A stretch of DNA of 64,000 nucleotides from Flavobacterium yafengii. GTDB lineage: Bacteria; Bacteroidota; Bacteroidia; Flavobacteriales; Flavobacteriaceae. The notes beneath the pieces were generated by a model, which saw only the letters and a program-made list of their open reading frames with translations, made no database searches and was not told the origin of the DNA. Location of the stretch: contig NZ_JASCRY010000001.1 in the NCBI RefSeq assembly GCF_030010375.1, forward strand, positions 744,001-808,000. Direction: 5' to 3'. Below, in pieces: positions 35,142-43,462 of this stretch (the first letter of the stretch is position 1; every line of letters begins with the position of its first letter). The position numbers and the translations under genes were made by a program.

Positions 35142-37043
35142 TTACAAGGTTTCTTTCAACCATTTGAAAAATTCACTTTGCCAAACCTGAGCATTCTGAG
35201 GTTTTAATACCCAATGATTTTCTTCTGGGAAATACAAGAATCTACTTTTTACTCCTCGTAGTTGTGCCGCTTGAAAAGCTTCTTGTCCTTGTCCAGTAGG
35301 TACACGAAAATCTTTTCCGCCTTGAATAATTAAAATAGGTGTATTCCATTTTTCTACCAGCGTCATTGGATTGAATTTTGTGTAAGCTTTTTGTGCAACA
35401 GCATTGTCTTTTTCCCAATAGGCGCCGCCAAAATCCCAGTTCGTAAAGAAAACTTCTTCTGTAGTTCCATACATACTTTGTGTATTAAAAATACCATCAT
35501 GGGCAATGAACGTTTTGAATCGATTGTTGTGCATTCCGGCTAAATAGAAAACAGAATACCCACCGTAACTGGCGCCAACACATCCTAAACGTGTCGCGTC
35601 AACATATTTCTCCTTCGTCACATCATCAATCGCCGATAGGTAATCATCAATTACTTGTCCGCCCCAGTCTTTGCTGACTTGCTCATTCCATTCCACGCCA
35701 TGACCTTGCATGCCGCGACGGTTTGGAGCAACAACAATATAACCATTAGCAGCCATCAACTGTAAATTCCATCGGTAGGAATAAAATTGTGTCAATGGAG
35801 ATTGTGGTCCACCTTGACAATACAAAAGCGTTGGGTATTTTTTTGAAGCATCGAAATTAGGAGGAAGAACGACCCAAACTAACATTTTTTTGCCGTCCGT
35901 AGTAGTTACATATCTTCTTTCTGTTTTGCTTAACGCCAAAGAATTATAAGTTGCCGAATTGACATTCGATACTTGTTTCCAAGTATTTTTCTTTAAATTA
36001 TAGGAAAAAATTTCCGCCGCATGATTCATATCAGTTCTCGTTACAATAATGTTGTCACCAGAAAAACCAACTAAATCATTGACATCAAATTCTCCGGTAG
36101 TAATTTGGCGAACGGTAATTGCTATTTTGGTAAGACCTGGAAAATTAACTTCAAATAATTGTTTTGTACCGTCTATCGGTGCCACAAAATAGATTTTTTT
36201 CCCGTCACCACTCCATATAAAGTGATCAACTGTTCCGTCCCAATTGGCCGTTAAGTTCATTTTCATTCCTTTGAAACTCACCATCAGGTCATTTTTATCG
36301 GCTTCATAACCGTCTCGTTTCATTTGCAACCAAGTCAAATTTCCTGTAGGAGAAAATTGTGGGGCGGTATCATATCCGAGGTTTTCCTCAGTTTTATTGC
36401 TAGTTTTTCCCGTTTCCAAATTGTATTCGAAAATATTGGTGTTGGTAGAAACAGCATAATCCGTTCCTGCTTTTTTCTTGCTTATGTAAAGGATACTTTT
36501 GCTGTCTGGCGACCAAATATAATCTTCGTCTCCACCAAAAGGTTTTTGTGGGCTGTCGAAATTTTCGCCTTTCAGAATGTCAATTCCCGTTGCACCTTCT
36601 TTATTTTCTTTGTAAAAAACATGGTTGTATTTGCCTTCGTTCCAAGTGTCCCAATGACGATAATTCAATCCGTCGTAGATTTGAACGTCTGATTTTTCCA
36701 GTTCCGGATAAAAATCTTTTCCGTGAATTTTTTCGATTTTTACTTCTTCATTGTAAACGATATATTTCCCGTCTGGAGAAGTATTTTTATCTTTTAATAG
36801 GGCTGCGGTATCTTTTACTTCGGTTGGATTTCCACCATTTACGGGCAAAGTGTAGAATTTTGTATCCGATTTGTTTTCTTGAACAGAAGGAGTTGTTACT
36901 TTGTAAACTACATTCTTTCCATCTTTGGAAATGCCTAAAGGAGTTACTCTTCCTAATTTCCAAAGCAGCTCTGGAGTCATTACATTTTGTGCCATAGCAT
37001 TTAAACTCATCATTAATAAAGGAATAAGCAGTATTTTTTTCAT
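35142..37043 (-). CDS. S9-family (prolyl oligopeptidase-type) peptidase
   Basis: Start chosen at 37043, where a clean signal peptide begins (KKILLIPLLMMSLNAMAQ); an upstream in-frame ATG at 37064 only adds a charged prefix. 633 residues. An N-terminal beta-propeller-like region with WD40/PD40-type strands (SPDGKYIVYNEE, WSPDSKSILYISKK, SPTGNLTWLQ and WSGDGKKIYFVA) precedes a C-terminal hydrolase with Ser in GASYGGYS (about 500), Asp in IIQGGKDFRVP (about 578) and His in EENHWVLKP (about 610). It is a periplasmic serine peptidase of the acylaminoacyl/dipeptidyl-peptidase type; exact specificity is not readable. Confidence 0.92.
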   Translation of the reverse strand: MKKILLIPLLMMSLNAMAQNVMTPELLWKLGRVTPLGISKDGKNVVYKVTTPSVQENKSDTKFYTLPVNGGNPTEVKDTAALLKDKNTSPDGKYIVYNEEVKIEKIHGKDFYPELEKSDVQIYDGLNYRHWDTWNEGKYNHVFYKENKEGATGIDILKGENFDSPQKPFGGDEDYIWSPDSKSILYISKKKAGTDYAVSTNTNIFEYNLETGKTSNKTEENLGYDTAPQFSPTGNLTWLQMKRDGYEADKNDLMVSFKGMKMNLTANWDGTVDHFIWSGDGKKIYFVAPIDGTKQLFEVNFPGLTKIAITVRQITTGEFDVNDLVGFSGDNIIVTRTDMNHAAEIFSYNLKKNTWKQVSNVNSATYNSLALSKTERRYVTTTDGKKMLVWVVLPPNFDASKKYPTLLYCQGGPQSPLTQFYSYRWNLQLMAANGYIVVAPNRRGMQGHGVEWNEQVSKDWGGQVIDDYLSAIDDVTKEKYVDATRLGCVGASYGGYSVFYLAGMHNNRFKTFIAHDGIFNTQSMYGTTEEVFFTNWDFGGAYWEKDNAVAQKAYTKFNPMTLVEKWNTPILIIQGGKDFRVPTGQGQEAFQAAQLRGVKSRFLYFPEENHWVLKPQNAQVWQSEFFKWLKETL

Positions 37044-37277
37044 TTTAATAATTGATTTTTTCAAGCTATAAAATTAGCCAATTTAATTTGATGTTTTTTC
37101 GTTTTTAACACTTGCTTTTTAGCCCCGATAACAGTGGAAATCCTTTTATTTTTTTCTTTATAAAATAAAAGATTACTTCACACTACTTTTATTTTAATTG
37201 GAGTTCAGTGAATTTATTTGCAACGGATAGCGGGATTAGCTCCAAAAAATTATTATTTTTATGAAAAATATCTAAAC

Positions 37278-38390
37278 ATGGATTTGAGCTATTGGGAGTT
37301 AAAAAACTGGTTTACTGATGTAGATTATACCATCGTAGGAAGCGGTATTGTAGGCTTACATGCTGCATTACGCTTGCGCGAAAGATTCCCGGAAAGCAAA
37401 ATTCTAGTGTTGGAAAAAGGAATATTACCGCAAGGAGCGAGTACTAAAAATGCCGGTTTTGCGTGTTTCGGAAGCCTCTCAGAAATCATAGATGATTTGA
37501 AATCCCATTCGGAAGAAGAAGTGATTCATCTTGTTCAAAAACGATGGAAAGGCTTGCAATTGTTACGAAAAAGACTCGGTGATGATACGATAGATTTCAA
37601 ACCGTATGGCGGTTATGAGTTGTTTTTAAAAGACGACGAAAGTTGTTACAGTGAGTGTGTCGGGAAATTACCGTTTATCAATGAAATTTTAAGACCACTT
37701 TTCAAAGCGGATGTTTTTGCCAAGGAAGTAGACCGTTTTGGGTTCAACGGCATACAGGAATATTTGGTTTTCAATCCTTTTGAAGCACAAATAGATACCG
37801 GAAATATGATGCAGGCGTTGTTGAAAGAAGCGGTTTCTAAAAATATTTTAATTTTAAACCAACAAACTGTTACCTCTTATTTCGACAAAGGGAATGGAGT
37901 GGAAGTGGCTCTTGGCGATTTCAGTTTTAGTACCCAAAAAATATTGTTTGCTACGAACGGTTTTGCCCATACATTGACAAATGGAGCCGTAAAACCAGCA
38001 AGAGCACAGGTTTTAATTACGGAGCCTATTAAAAATTTAGACATAAAAGGGACTTTTCACTTAGATAGAGGGTATTATTATTTCAGGAATATTGGGGATA
38101 GAATACTACTGGGCGGAGGAAGAAACCTGGATTTTGAGACGGAGAACACAGCAGAATTTGGGCAAACAGAAATCGTCCAAAAAAAATTGGAACAATTATT
38201 AAAAGAAGTAATTTTGCCTCATCAGGATTTCCAAATTGCACACCGTTGGAGTGGCATCATGGGTATTGGCAACAGCAAAAGTCCCATTGTTTCACAACTG
38301 TCCGAGAATGTCTATTGTGGCGTACGATTGGGCGGAATGGGAGTAGCAATAGGAAGTTTAATTGGAACAGAATTAGCAGATTTAGTATAA
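37278..38390 (+). CDS. FAD-dependent oxidoreductase (DAO family)
   Basis: 370 residues from the ATG at 37278 (MDLSYWELKNWF); an earlier TTG frame start at 37218 adds unrelated residues. Rossmann FAD motif YTIVGSGIVGLHAALRLRER near 18-37, then LEKGILPQGASTKNAGFACFG, the domain's second block. C-terminal GVRLGGMGVAIGSLIG closes the FAD site. Related to glycine/D-amino-acid oxidases and to ThiO/MnmC-like enzymes; the substrate is not clear. Its TAA overlaps the mtgA ATG by one base, so the two are co-translated. Confidence 0.9.
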   Translation: MDLSYWELKNWFTDVDYTIVGSGIVGLHAALRLRERFPESKILVLEKGILPQGASTKNAGFACFGSLSEIIDDLKSHSEEEVIHLVQKRWKGLQLLRKRLGDDTIDFKPYGGYELFLKDDESCYSECVGKLPFINEILRPLFKADVFAKEVDRFGFNGIQEYLVFNPFEAQIDTGNMMQALLKEAVSKNILILNQQTVTSYFDKGNGVEVALGDFSFSTQKILFATNGFAHTLTNGAVKPARAQVLITEPIKNLDIKGTFHLDRGYYYFRNIGDRILLGGGRNLDFETENTAEFGQTEIVQKKLEQLLKEVILPHQDFQIAHRWSGIMGIGNSKSPIVSQLSENVYCGVRLGGMGVAIGSLIGTELADLV

Positions 38391-39136
38391 TGGCAACGAA
38401 AATAACACCAAGAAAATCAAGACAACCCGTTAAAAAAGAATCCACCTCTTTTATGAGCAAACTAACCCGTTTTTTATTCAAAGCATTGTTATGGTTCTTT
38501 GGACTCTCTTTGTTTTTTGTGGTACTTTTTAAATTTGTTCCGGTTCCGTTTACGCCTTTAATGGTGATTCGGGCGATTGAAAACAAAGCTACCGGGAAAG
38601 AAGTTTTTTTCAGCCATGACTGGGAACCTATTGAAAACATCTCGATGAATCTTCAAAAAGCCGTAATCGCCAGTGAAGATGGAACGTTCCTGAAACACAA
38701 TGGTTTTGATTTTGTCGCAATGCAAAAAGCGTATAAAAGCAATGAAAGAGGCCGAAGAATAAAGGGTGGAAGTACCATATCACAACAAACAGCCAAGAAT
38801 GTTTTCCTTTGGCAAGGCCGCAGTTATTTGAGAAAAGGACTTGAAGCGTATTTTACGGTTCTGATTGAAATTATTTGGGGAAAAGAACGCATCATGGAAG
38901 TGTACTTGAACAGTATCGAAATGGGAAATGGTGTGTATGGAGCACAGGCAGCCGCAGAACATTGGTATCGAAAAGGAGCTTCCAGTCTCACGCCGATGCA
39001 GGCCGCAGGTATTGCCGCAATATTACCTAATCCAAGAAAATATTCGGCGACCAGTTCTTCTTCGTATATCAACAGACGAAAAGCTAAAATCGTTCGTGTG
39101 ATGCGACAAGTAGGGAAAATAGACTATTCAAAATAG
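38390..39136 (+). CDS. mtgA: Monofunctional peptidoglycan transglycosylase
   Basis: 248 residues from the ATG at 38390 (the longer frame from 38246 only re-reads the oxidoreductase gene). A short basic cytoplasmic tail and one membrane helix (ALLWFFGLSLFFVVLFKFV, about 30-48) precede a GT51 glycosyltransferase domain. All GT51 motifs are present: VIASEDGTFLKHNGFD with the catalytic Glu, RIKGGSTISQQTAKNVFLW, KERIMEVYLNSIEMGNGVYG with the second Glu region, and AGIAAILPNPRKYS. It polymerises lipid II glycan strands without a transpeptidase domain. Confidence 0.95.
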   Translation: MATKITPRKSRQPVKKESTSFMSKLTRFLFKALLWFFGLSLFFVVLFKFVPVPFTPLMVIRAIENKATGKEVFFSHDWEPIENISMNLQKAVIASEDGTFLKHNGFDFVAMQKAYKSNERGRRIKGGSTISQQTAKNVFLWQGRSYLRKGLEAYFTVLIEIIWGKERIMEVYLNSIEMGNGVYGAQAAAEHWYRKGASSLTPMQAAGIAAILPNPRKYSATSSSSYINRRKAKIVRVMRQVGKIDYSK

Positions 39137-39176
39137 TTTTTCTTACCTCAGAAACACAATCAAACAATTTCTGAAA

Positions 39177-39222
39177 ATAAAAAACCGTAAACTCTTAATT
39201 AAAAGATTTTACGGTTTTATTT
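39177..39222 (+). terminator. Terminator after mtgA
   Basis: AAAACCGTAAA / TTTACGGTTTT hairpin with a 15-nt loop and a T-rich tail, just before the opposite-strand tRNA. Confidence 0.8.
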
Positions 39223-39223
39223 T

Positions 39224-39298
39224 GTGGAGAATATCGGATTCGAACCGATCACCTCTTGCCTGCCAGGCAAGCGCTCTAGCCAAATGAGCTAATCCCCC
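39224..39298 (-). tRNA. tRNA-Ala (GGC)
   Basis: 75 nt on the minus strand: acceptor GGGGGAT/ATTCTCC (two G-U pairs), D arm GCTC/GAGC, anticodon arm CTTGC-CTGGCAG-GCAAG, T arm ATCGG-TTCGAAT-CCGAT, discriminator A, no encoded CCA. Anticodon GGC reads GCC/GCU alanine codons. Confidence 0.95.
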
Positions 39299-39309
39299 AA
39301 ACTAGAGCG

Positions 39310-39342
39310 CAAATATAACATATAAATTTCCCAAAAAGCAAA
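39310..39342 (-). promoter_or_regulatory. Promoter of tRNA-Ala
   Basis: On the minus strand TTTG, 21 bp, TATATTTG (exact -7 match), 11 bp before the tRNA 5' end. Confidence 0.7.
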
Positions 39343-39423
39343 TTTCAAAAAGCAAATCCATTCTATTTGAAAAAAAGCCAAATCCTCCTTTACTTTTTTT
39401 AACTTTACATCAAAATCCCCGCT

Positions 39424-40191
39424 ATGGTATCAGAAAACCCAACAGGTTCGCTCCTCACAACAATCGAAAATAAAATCGCAACCGTTACATTTGGTCACCC
39501 TTCGAGTAATTCTTTTCCAAGAGAATTGTTGGATCGTTTAACGAATGAGTTCATTATTTTGAGCACGAATCCAGCCGTTTCGGTGATTGTTATTCAAAGC
39601 GAAGGCTCGGGAGCTTTTTGTGCAGGAGCTTCTTTTGATGAACTTTTGGCTGTTTCTGATGAAGCAGCAGGAACCCAGTTTTTCTCCGGATTTGCGCATT
39701 TAATCAATGCAATGCGTTCGTGTTCCAAGCTTATTGTTGGTCGCGTTCACGGAAAAGCAGTTGGCGGCGGCGTAGGAATTGCTTCCGCTTGTGATTATAC
39801 ATTGGCGACAAAAAACGCATCAATAAAACTATCGGAATTGGCAATCGGAATAGGTCCCTTTGTGATAGAACCTGTAGTTTCCAAGAAAATCGGTAAGACG
39901 GCAATGGCCGAAATGACGCTCGCAGCCCACGAATGGAAAACCGCTGATTGGGCTGCAGCCAAAGGATTGTACGCCAATACTTTTGAAACCATCGAAGCGC
40001 TCGATGCCGCAATAGCTGATTTCAGCGCTAAATTATCCAGTTATAATCCCGAAGCTTTACACGAAATGAAAAAGGTTTTGTGGGACGGAACGCAACATTG
40101 GGATACATTGTTGTTGGAGCGCGCCGCGATTTCGGGTAAATTGGTGTTGTCTGATTTTACCAGAAAAGCGTTGTCCCAATTCAAAAAGTAA
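39424..40191 (+). CDS. Enoyl-CoA hydratase/isomerase family protein
   Basis: 255 residues of the crotonase fold. First oxyanion-hole block IQSEGSGAFCAGASFDELL (about 58-77), second block KAVGGGVGIASACDYTLATK (about 107-126) with the GG-x-G turn, then IKLSELAIGIGPF. The position usually held by the second catalytic Glu in hydratases is not convincingly occupied, so isomerase or other crotonase chemistry is possible. Cytosolic; acts on a CoA thioester in fatty-acid or amino-acid breakdown. It stands alone and has no beta-oxidation neighbours. Confidence 0.85.
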   Translation: MVSENPTGSLLTTIENKIATVTFGHPSSNSFPRELLDRLTNEFIILSTNPAVSVIVIQSEGSGAFCAGASFDELLAVSDEAAGTQFFSGFAHLINAMRSCSKLIVGRVHGKAVGGGVGIASACDYTLATKNASIKLSELAIGIGPFVIEPVVSKKIGKTAMAEMTLAAHEWKTADWAAAKGLYANTFETIEALDAAIADFSAKLSSYNPEALHEMKKVLWDGTQHWDTLLLERAAISGKLVLSDFTRKALSQFKK

Positions 40192-40220
40192 TTTTTTCAG
40201 GATTTATTCTGAATTTATTT

Positions 40221-40310
40221 CAGGAGCTATTTCCTGCTGTTCACTATATCTTTTTATAAGGTGAAGAAAAATCACCTTATAAAAAGGATGCCGTTTCCAT
40301 CAGGGCTAGA
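40221..40310. repeat. Covarying-hairpin repeat, copy A
   Basis: Constant left flank CAGGAGCTATTTCC...CTATATC (40221-40250), a perfect 14-bp stem TTTTTATAAGGTGA / TCACCTTATAAAAA with a 7-nt loop (40265-40271), then a constant right flank GGATGCCG...GGGCTAGA (40286-40310). Outer pairings AGC/GCT (40225-40227 with 40305-40307) and CCTG/CAGG (40233-40236 with 40301-40304) close it. Copy B keeps the flanks but replaces the stem sequence and changes CCTG/CAGG to CCCG/CGGG. Confidence 0.85.
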
Positions 40311-40360
40311 ACATTTGGGAATTATCAAATTCAGATTACAAACAAAATAATTCCATCCTA

Positions 40361-40393
40361 TCTCCCTCCCTTTTGGGGAGGGTTGGGGAGGGG
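40361..40393. repeat. C/G-rich intergenic repeat, copy 1
   Basis: TCTCCCTCCC TTTT GGGGAGGGTTGGGGAGGGG: strand-asymmetric C run then G run, partly self-complementary (CTCCC/GGGAG). The reverse complement resembles the copy at 48390-48420. Such CCCTCCCC-AACCC repeats occur between genes in many bacterial genomes. Confidence 0.6.
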
Positions 40394-40453
40394 AAAGATT
40401 TACATCTCATTTCTCATATCAATTTGCTAAATTTGCATCAAAATTAAACTCCG

Positions 40454-40918
40454 ATGAGCAATATCAGAATTACAAAACAATTTAGTTTCGAAACCGGACA
40501 CGCCTTATATGGCTATGACGGGAAATGTAAAAATGTGCACGGACATAGTTATAAATTGTCAGTAACGGTGATTGGAACTCCAATTACGGATCGTTCCAAT
40601 GTGAAATTTGGAATGGTGATTGACTTTACGGATTTAAAGAAAATTGTAAAAGAAGAAATTGTAGATCAATTTGACCATGCGACTGTTTTCAACGGAACAA
40701 CGCCGCATATCGAATTGGCAAACGAATTAATGAGCCGCGGACACCACGTTATTTTGGTAGATTACCAACCAACAAGCGAAAATATGGTAGTTGATTTTTC
40801 TCAAAGAATCATCAGAAGATTACCGGAAGGAATTACTCTTTTTTCCTTAAAACTACAAGAAACCGAATCTTCTTTTGCAGAATGGTTTGCCAGTGATAAT
40901 ATGAAATCCATACTGTAA
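40454..40918 (+). CDS. queD: 6-carboxytetrahydropterin synthase / PTPS-like
   Basis: 154 residues of the T-fold 6-pyruvoyl-tetrahydropterin synthase family. Zinc-site His residues in FSFETGHALYGY (about 16) and NVHGHSYKL (about 31 and 33), the catalytic Cys just before them in GKCKNVHGH (about 25), and the C-terminal catalytic Glu in LKLQETESSFAEW. In bacteria this enzyme usually makes 6-carboxytetrahydropterin for queuosine. The gene symbol rests on family; a pterin role cannot be excluded. lpxH follows after 4 bp. Confidence 0.85.
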   Translation: MSNIRITKQFSFETGHALYGYDGKCKNVHGHSYKLSVTVIGTPITDRSNVKFGMVIDFTDLKKIVKEEIVDQFDHATVFNGTTPHIELANELMSRGHHVILVDYQPTSENMVVDFSQRIIRRLPEGITLFSLKLQETESSFAEWFASDNMKSIL

Positions 40919-40922
40919 CTTC

Positions 40923-41675
40923 ATGCAATTACCCAATAACAAAAAAATATATTTCGCCTCCGATCAGCATTTTGGAGCACCAACACCCGAATTGAGTTTT
41001 CCGAGAGAACAAAAATTTGTGGCTTGGCTCGATGAGGTAAAAGGCGATGCCGAAGCTATCTTTCTATTGGGTGATTTATTTGATTTTTGGTTCGAATACA
41101 AAACCGTAGTACCAAAAGGCTTTATTCGTATTTTAGGCAAACTCGCCGAAATCCGAGACAGCGGAATTCCTGTTTATTTTTTCGTGGGAAACCATGATTT
41201 ATGGATGGAAGATTATTTCCAGAAAGAACTGAATATTCCCGTATTTCATGACAATCAAGAATACACTTTTGGGGATAAAACATTCCTTATTGGCCACGGT
41301 GACGGAAAAGGTCCTGGCGATTTAGGATACAAACGCATGAAAAAGATATTTACAAATCCGTTTTTTAAATGGCTTTTTAGATGGCTTCATCCGGATATTG
41401 GTGTGAAATTGGCACAATACCTTTCCGTAAAAAACAAACTTATTTCTGGTGATGAAGATGTGACTTTTCTTGGCGAAGACAACGAATGGCTTATCCTTTA
41501 TTCCAAAAGAAAACTAGAAACCAAACACTACAATTACTTTATTTTCGGACACCGTCATTTGCCTATGAAAGTAACCGTAGGAGAAAATGCCGAGTATGTG
41601 AATCTGGGTGATTGGATTACGTATTTTACCTATGGCGTTTTTGATGGCGAGACTTTTGAGATTAAAAAGTATTAA
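40923..41675 (+). CDS. lpxH: UDP-2,3-diacylglucosamine diphosphatase
   Basis: 250 residues, calcineurin-type metallophosphoesterase. Metal-binding blocks: FASDQHFG (about 10-17), LGDLFDFWFEY (about 42), VGNHDLWMED (about 78), GHGDGKGPGD (about 120) and FGHRHLPMKV (about 208). The FDFWFEY run and the GDG-x-G-PGD form are the LpxH type rather than a generic phosphoesterase. It hydrolyses UDP-diacylglucosamine to lipid X in lipid A synthesis. Likely translated with the queD-like gene four bases upstream, although the pathways are unrelated. Confidence 0.9.
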   Translation: MQLPNNKKIYFASDQHFGAPTPELSFPREQKFVAWLDEVKGDAEAIFLLGDLFDFWFEYKTVVPKGFIRILGKLAEIRDSGIPVYFFVGNHDLWMEDYFQKELNIPVFHDNQEYTFGDKTFLIGHGDGKGPGDLGYKRMKKIFTNPFFKWLFRWLHPDIGVKLAQYLSVKNKLISGDEDVTFLGEDNEWLILYSKRKLETKHYNYFIFGHRHLPMKVTVGENAEYVNLGDWITYFTYGVFDGETFEIKKY

Positions 41676-41678
41676 GCC

Positions 41679-42035
41679 CTAATTCATTCCCTCTCCATAC
41701 AAATATTCATCCAGATTTATTTTAAACAAAGTACCTTCCACCAAGTCTTTTACGGCATCTAATTCTTCCATGGAAACGGCTAAATCAATTTGGGAACAAG
41801 GTGTTTTTAGTAAAAATTTGTGGCATTTATTTTTTAGTGCACAATCGTCGCAGCATTTATTTTGGATATAGCTGTCCTCAATACAGCGCTTAAATAGTTG
41901 CAGTTCCTGTTGGGTAAAATAAAAACCCATTTCTCTAAAAACCAGTTGGACTTTGTCCAATACAATGCCATTATCCTTTCTCCAGTAAAAAGAAGTACCT
42001 AAATTGTTATGATATATTTGTTTTATTTCTTGCAT
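41679..42035 (-). CDS. Conserved small Cys-rich protein, unknown function
   Basis: 118 residues, no signal peptide. A Cys cluster CIEDSYIQNKCCDDCALKNK (about 48-67) plus CHK and PCSQ give six Cys in about 35 residues, the sort of pattern that binds zinc or an Fe-S cluster. N-terminal part reads like a helical domain (EMGFYFTQQELQLFKRC). No family was recognised. The start codon is 16 bp after a TATATTTG box that is one arm of a palindrome (42052-42078). Convergent with lpxH, three bases apart. Confidence 0.7.
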   Translation of the reverse strand: MQEIKQIYHNNLGTSFYWRKDNGIVLDKVQLVFREMGFYFTQQELQLFKRCIEDSYIQNKCCDDCALKNKCHKFLLKTPCSQIDLAVSMEELDAVKDLVEGTLFKINLDEYLYGEGMN

Positions 42036-42051
42036 GTGTCATCAGTTTGAA

Positions 42052-42078
42052 ACAAATATAAGTATTATTTATATTTGT
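42052..42078. promoter_or_regulatory. Palindrome containing two divergent -7 boxes
   Basis: ACAAATATAA / TTATATTTGT is a perfect 10-bp inverted repeat with a 7-bp spacer. Each arm contains TATATTTG, an exact -7 box, reading outwards in both directions. The minus-strand box suits the Cys-rich gene. Confidence 0.55.
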
Positions 42079-42106
42079 TCTAAATAATAAAACATAAAAA
42101 AGGCAT

Positions 42107-42146
42107 AAAAAAGTCGGTAAGTAATCTTGAGATTATTTTACCGACT
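42107..42146 (-). terminator. Terminator of the MFS gene
   Basis: On the minus strand AGTCGGTAA / TTACCGACT with inner stem ATAATCT/AGATTAC-like, followed by T6. Confidence 0.88.
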
Positions 42147-42183
42147 GGCTATAGGAGGTTTTTTTTTCTAAAAAAACTATTTA

Positions 42184-43452
42184 TTACTCGCTCTTTTCGT
42201 GTTCTTCAATATCTTTTTGTAAGTCCAGTTTTCTAAAAGTAGGCGATACGGCTCCGGTTAGAAATACGGTAATTAGTGTCATGCTTCCGCCAAAGACGAC
42301 TGCGCTAACAGTTCCCATTAGCTTTGCAGTTAAGCCGCTTTCAAAAGCACCCAATTCATTAGAGGAACCTACAAATATAGAATTTACAGCCGCAACTCGG
42401 CCTCGCATGTGATCTGGTGTTTTCAATTGCAAAATAGTTTGGCGTATCACCACCGAAATTCCGTCGAAAACACCGCTTAAAAATAAAGCCGCTACGGACA
42501 ACCAAAAAATAGAGGAAAGTCCAAAAACGATAATACAAATCCCAAACGCAAAAATTGCCGACAGCAGTTTCATGCCTGCATTTTTAGTAAAAGGAATATA
42601 AGCGGAGATTATCAACATCAAAAAAGCGCCAACAGCAGGAGCGGCTCTCAAAACACCAAATCCCTGCGGCCCTACTTTCAAAATATCCTGTGCAAAAATA
42701 GGTAATAAAGCAACGGCTCCACCAAAAAGAACGGCAATCATATCTAATGATAAAGCGCCTAAAATCGTCTTATTGTTGAAAACAAATTTCACACCTTCTT
42801 TCAAACTTTCCATAATAGGTTCCCCAATTTTTGGATTCAAAATAGGCTTCGTTGCAATTTGGGTTAAAGCGATTAACGCAAAAAGTGAACATCCCAAAAC
42901 GATGGACATTGACCAGTGAACGCCAATCCAATTGATGGAAAAACCGGCTACTGCAGGACCTAAAACGGAACTTATTTGCCAAACTGAACTGCTCCAAGTG
43001 GCAGCATTTGGATATATTTTTTTAGGAACAATCAACGCCAAAAGAGAAAATATCGTAGGGCCAAGAAAAGCGCGAACCAATCCTCCTAAAAACACGAAAA
43101 AGTAAATGGAGTATAAAATAGTTTGGGTAGAAAAATCTTTTATGAATGGTGGCCACGTAAATAAAAACAAGCCCAAACTAATGATTGAAAACCCTAAAAT
43201 ACATTTGAAAAGCAATCCTTTTTTCTCCTTTTGATCAACAATGTGTCCGGCAAACAAAGCCATCGAAATTGCTGGAATGACTTCCATTAATCCGATGATT
43301 CCTAACGATAACGGATTTTTGGTCAAACTATATACTTCCCACTCAATGACGATAAACTGCATGGACCAGCCAAAAACCATAGCAAAACGCAATAACAAAA
43401 AAATATTGAATTCTTTATAACGCAGGGCTGAGTAAGGGTCTTTTTTTTTCAT
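42184..43452 (-). CDS. MFS transporter (EntS-like)
   Basis: 422 residues with about twelve hydrophobic helices. Gly-rich loop GHIVDQKEKKGLLFK (about 70-85) between helices 2 and 3 is the MFS A-like motif, and the protein begins FLLLRFAMVFGWSMQFIVIEWEVY as in exporters of the enterobactin/macrolide efflux type. Substrate unknown. The C-terminal tail is cytosolic and charged. It lies 10 bp downstream of recJ in the same direction and is probably co-transcribed with it, and has its own terminator. Confidence 0.88.
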   Translation of the reverse strand: MKKKDPYSALRYKEFNIFLLLRFAMVFGWSMQFIVIEWEVYSLTKNPLSLGIIGLMEVIPAISMALFAGHIVDQKEKKGLLFKCILGFSIISLGLFLFTWPPFIKDFSTQTILYSIYFFVFLGGLVRAFLGPTIFSLLALIVPKKIYPNAATWSSSVWQISSVLGPAVAGFSINWIGVHWSMSIVLGCSLFALIALTQIATKPILNPKIGEPIMESLKEGVKFVFNNKTILGALSLDMIAVLFGGAVALLPIFAQDILKVGPQGFGVLRAAPAVGAFLMLIISAYIPFTKNAGMKLLSAIFAFGICIIVFGLSSIFWLSVAALFLSGVFDGISVVIRQTILQLKTPDHMRGRVAAVNSIFVGSSNELGAFESGLTAKLMGTVSAVVFGGSMTLITVFLTGAVSPTFRKLDLQKDIEEHEKSE

Positions 43453-43462
43453 AACAAAAGAA

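Noticed and set aside
38246..38389. Long N-terminal extension of mtgA
   Set aside because: It re-reads the oxidoreductase coding sequence in another frame; the TAATG junction gives the natural start.
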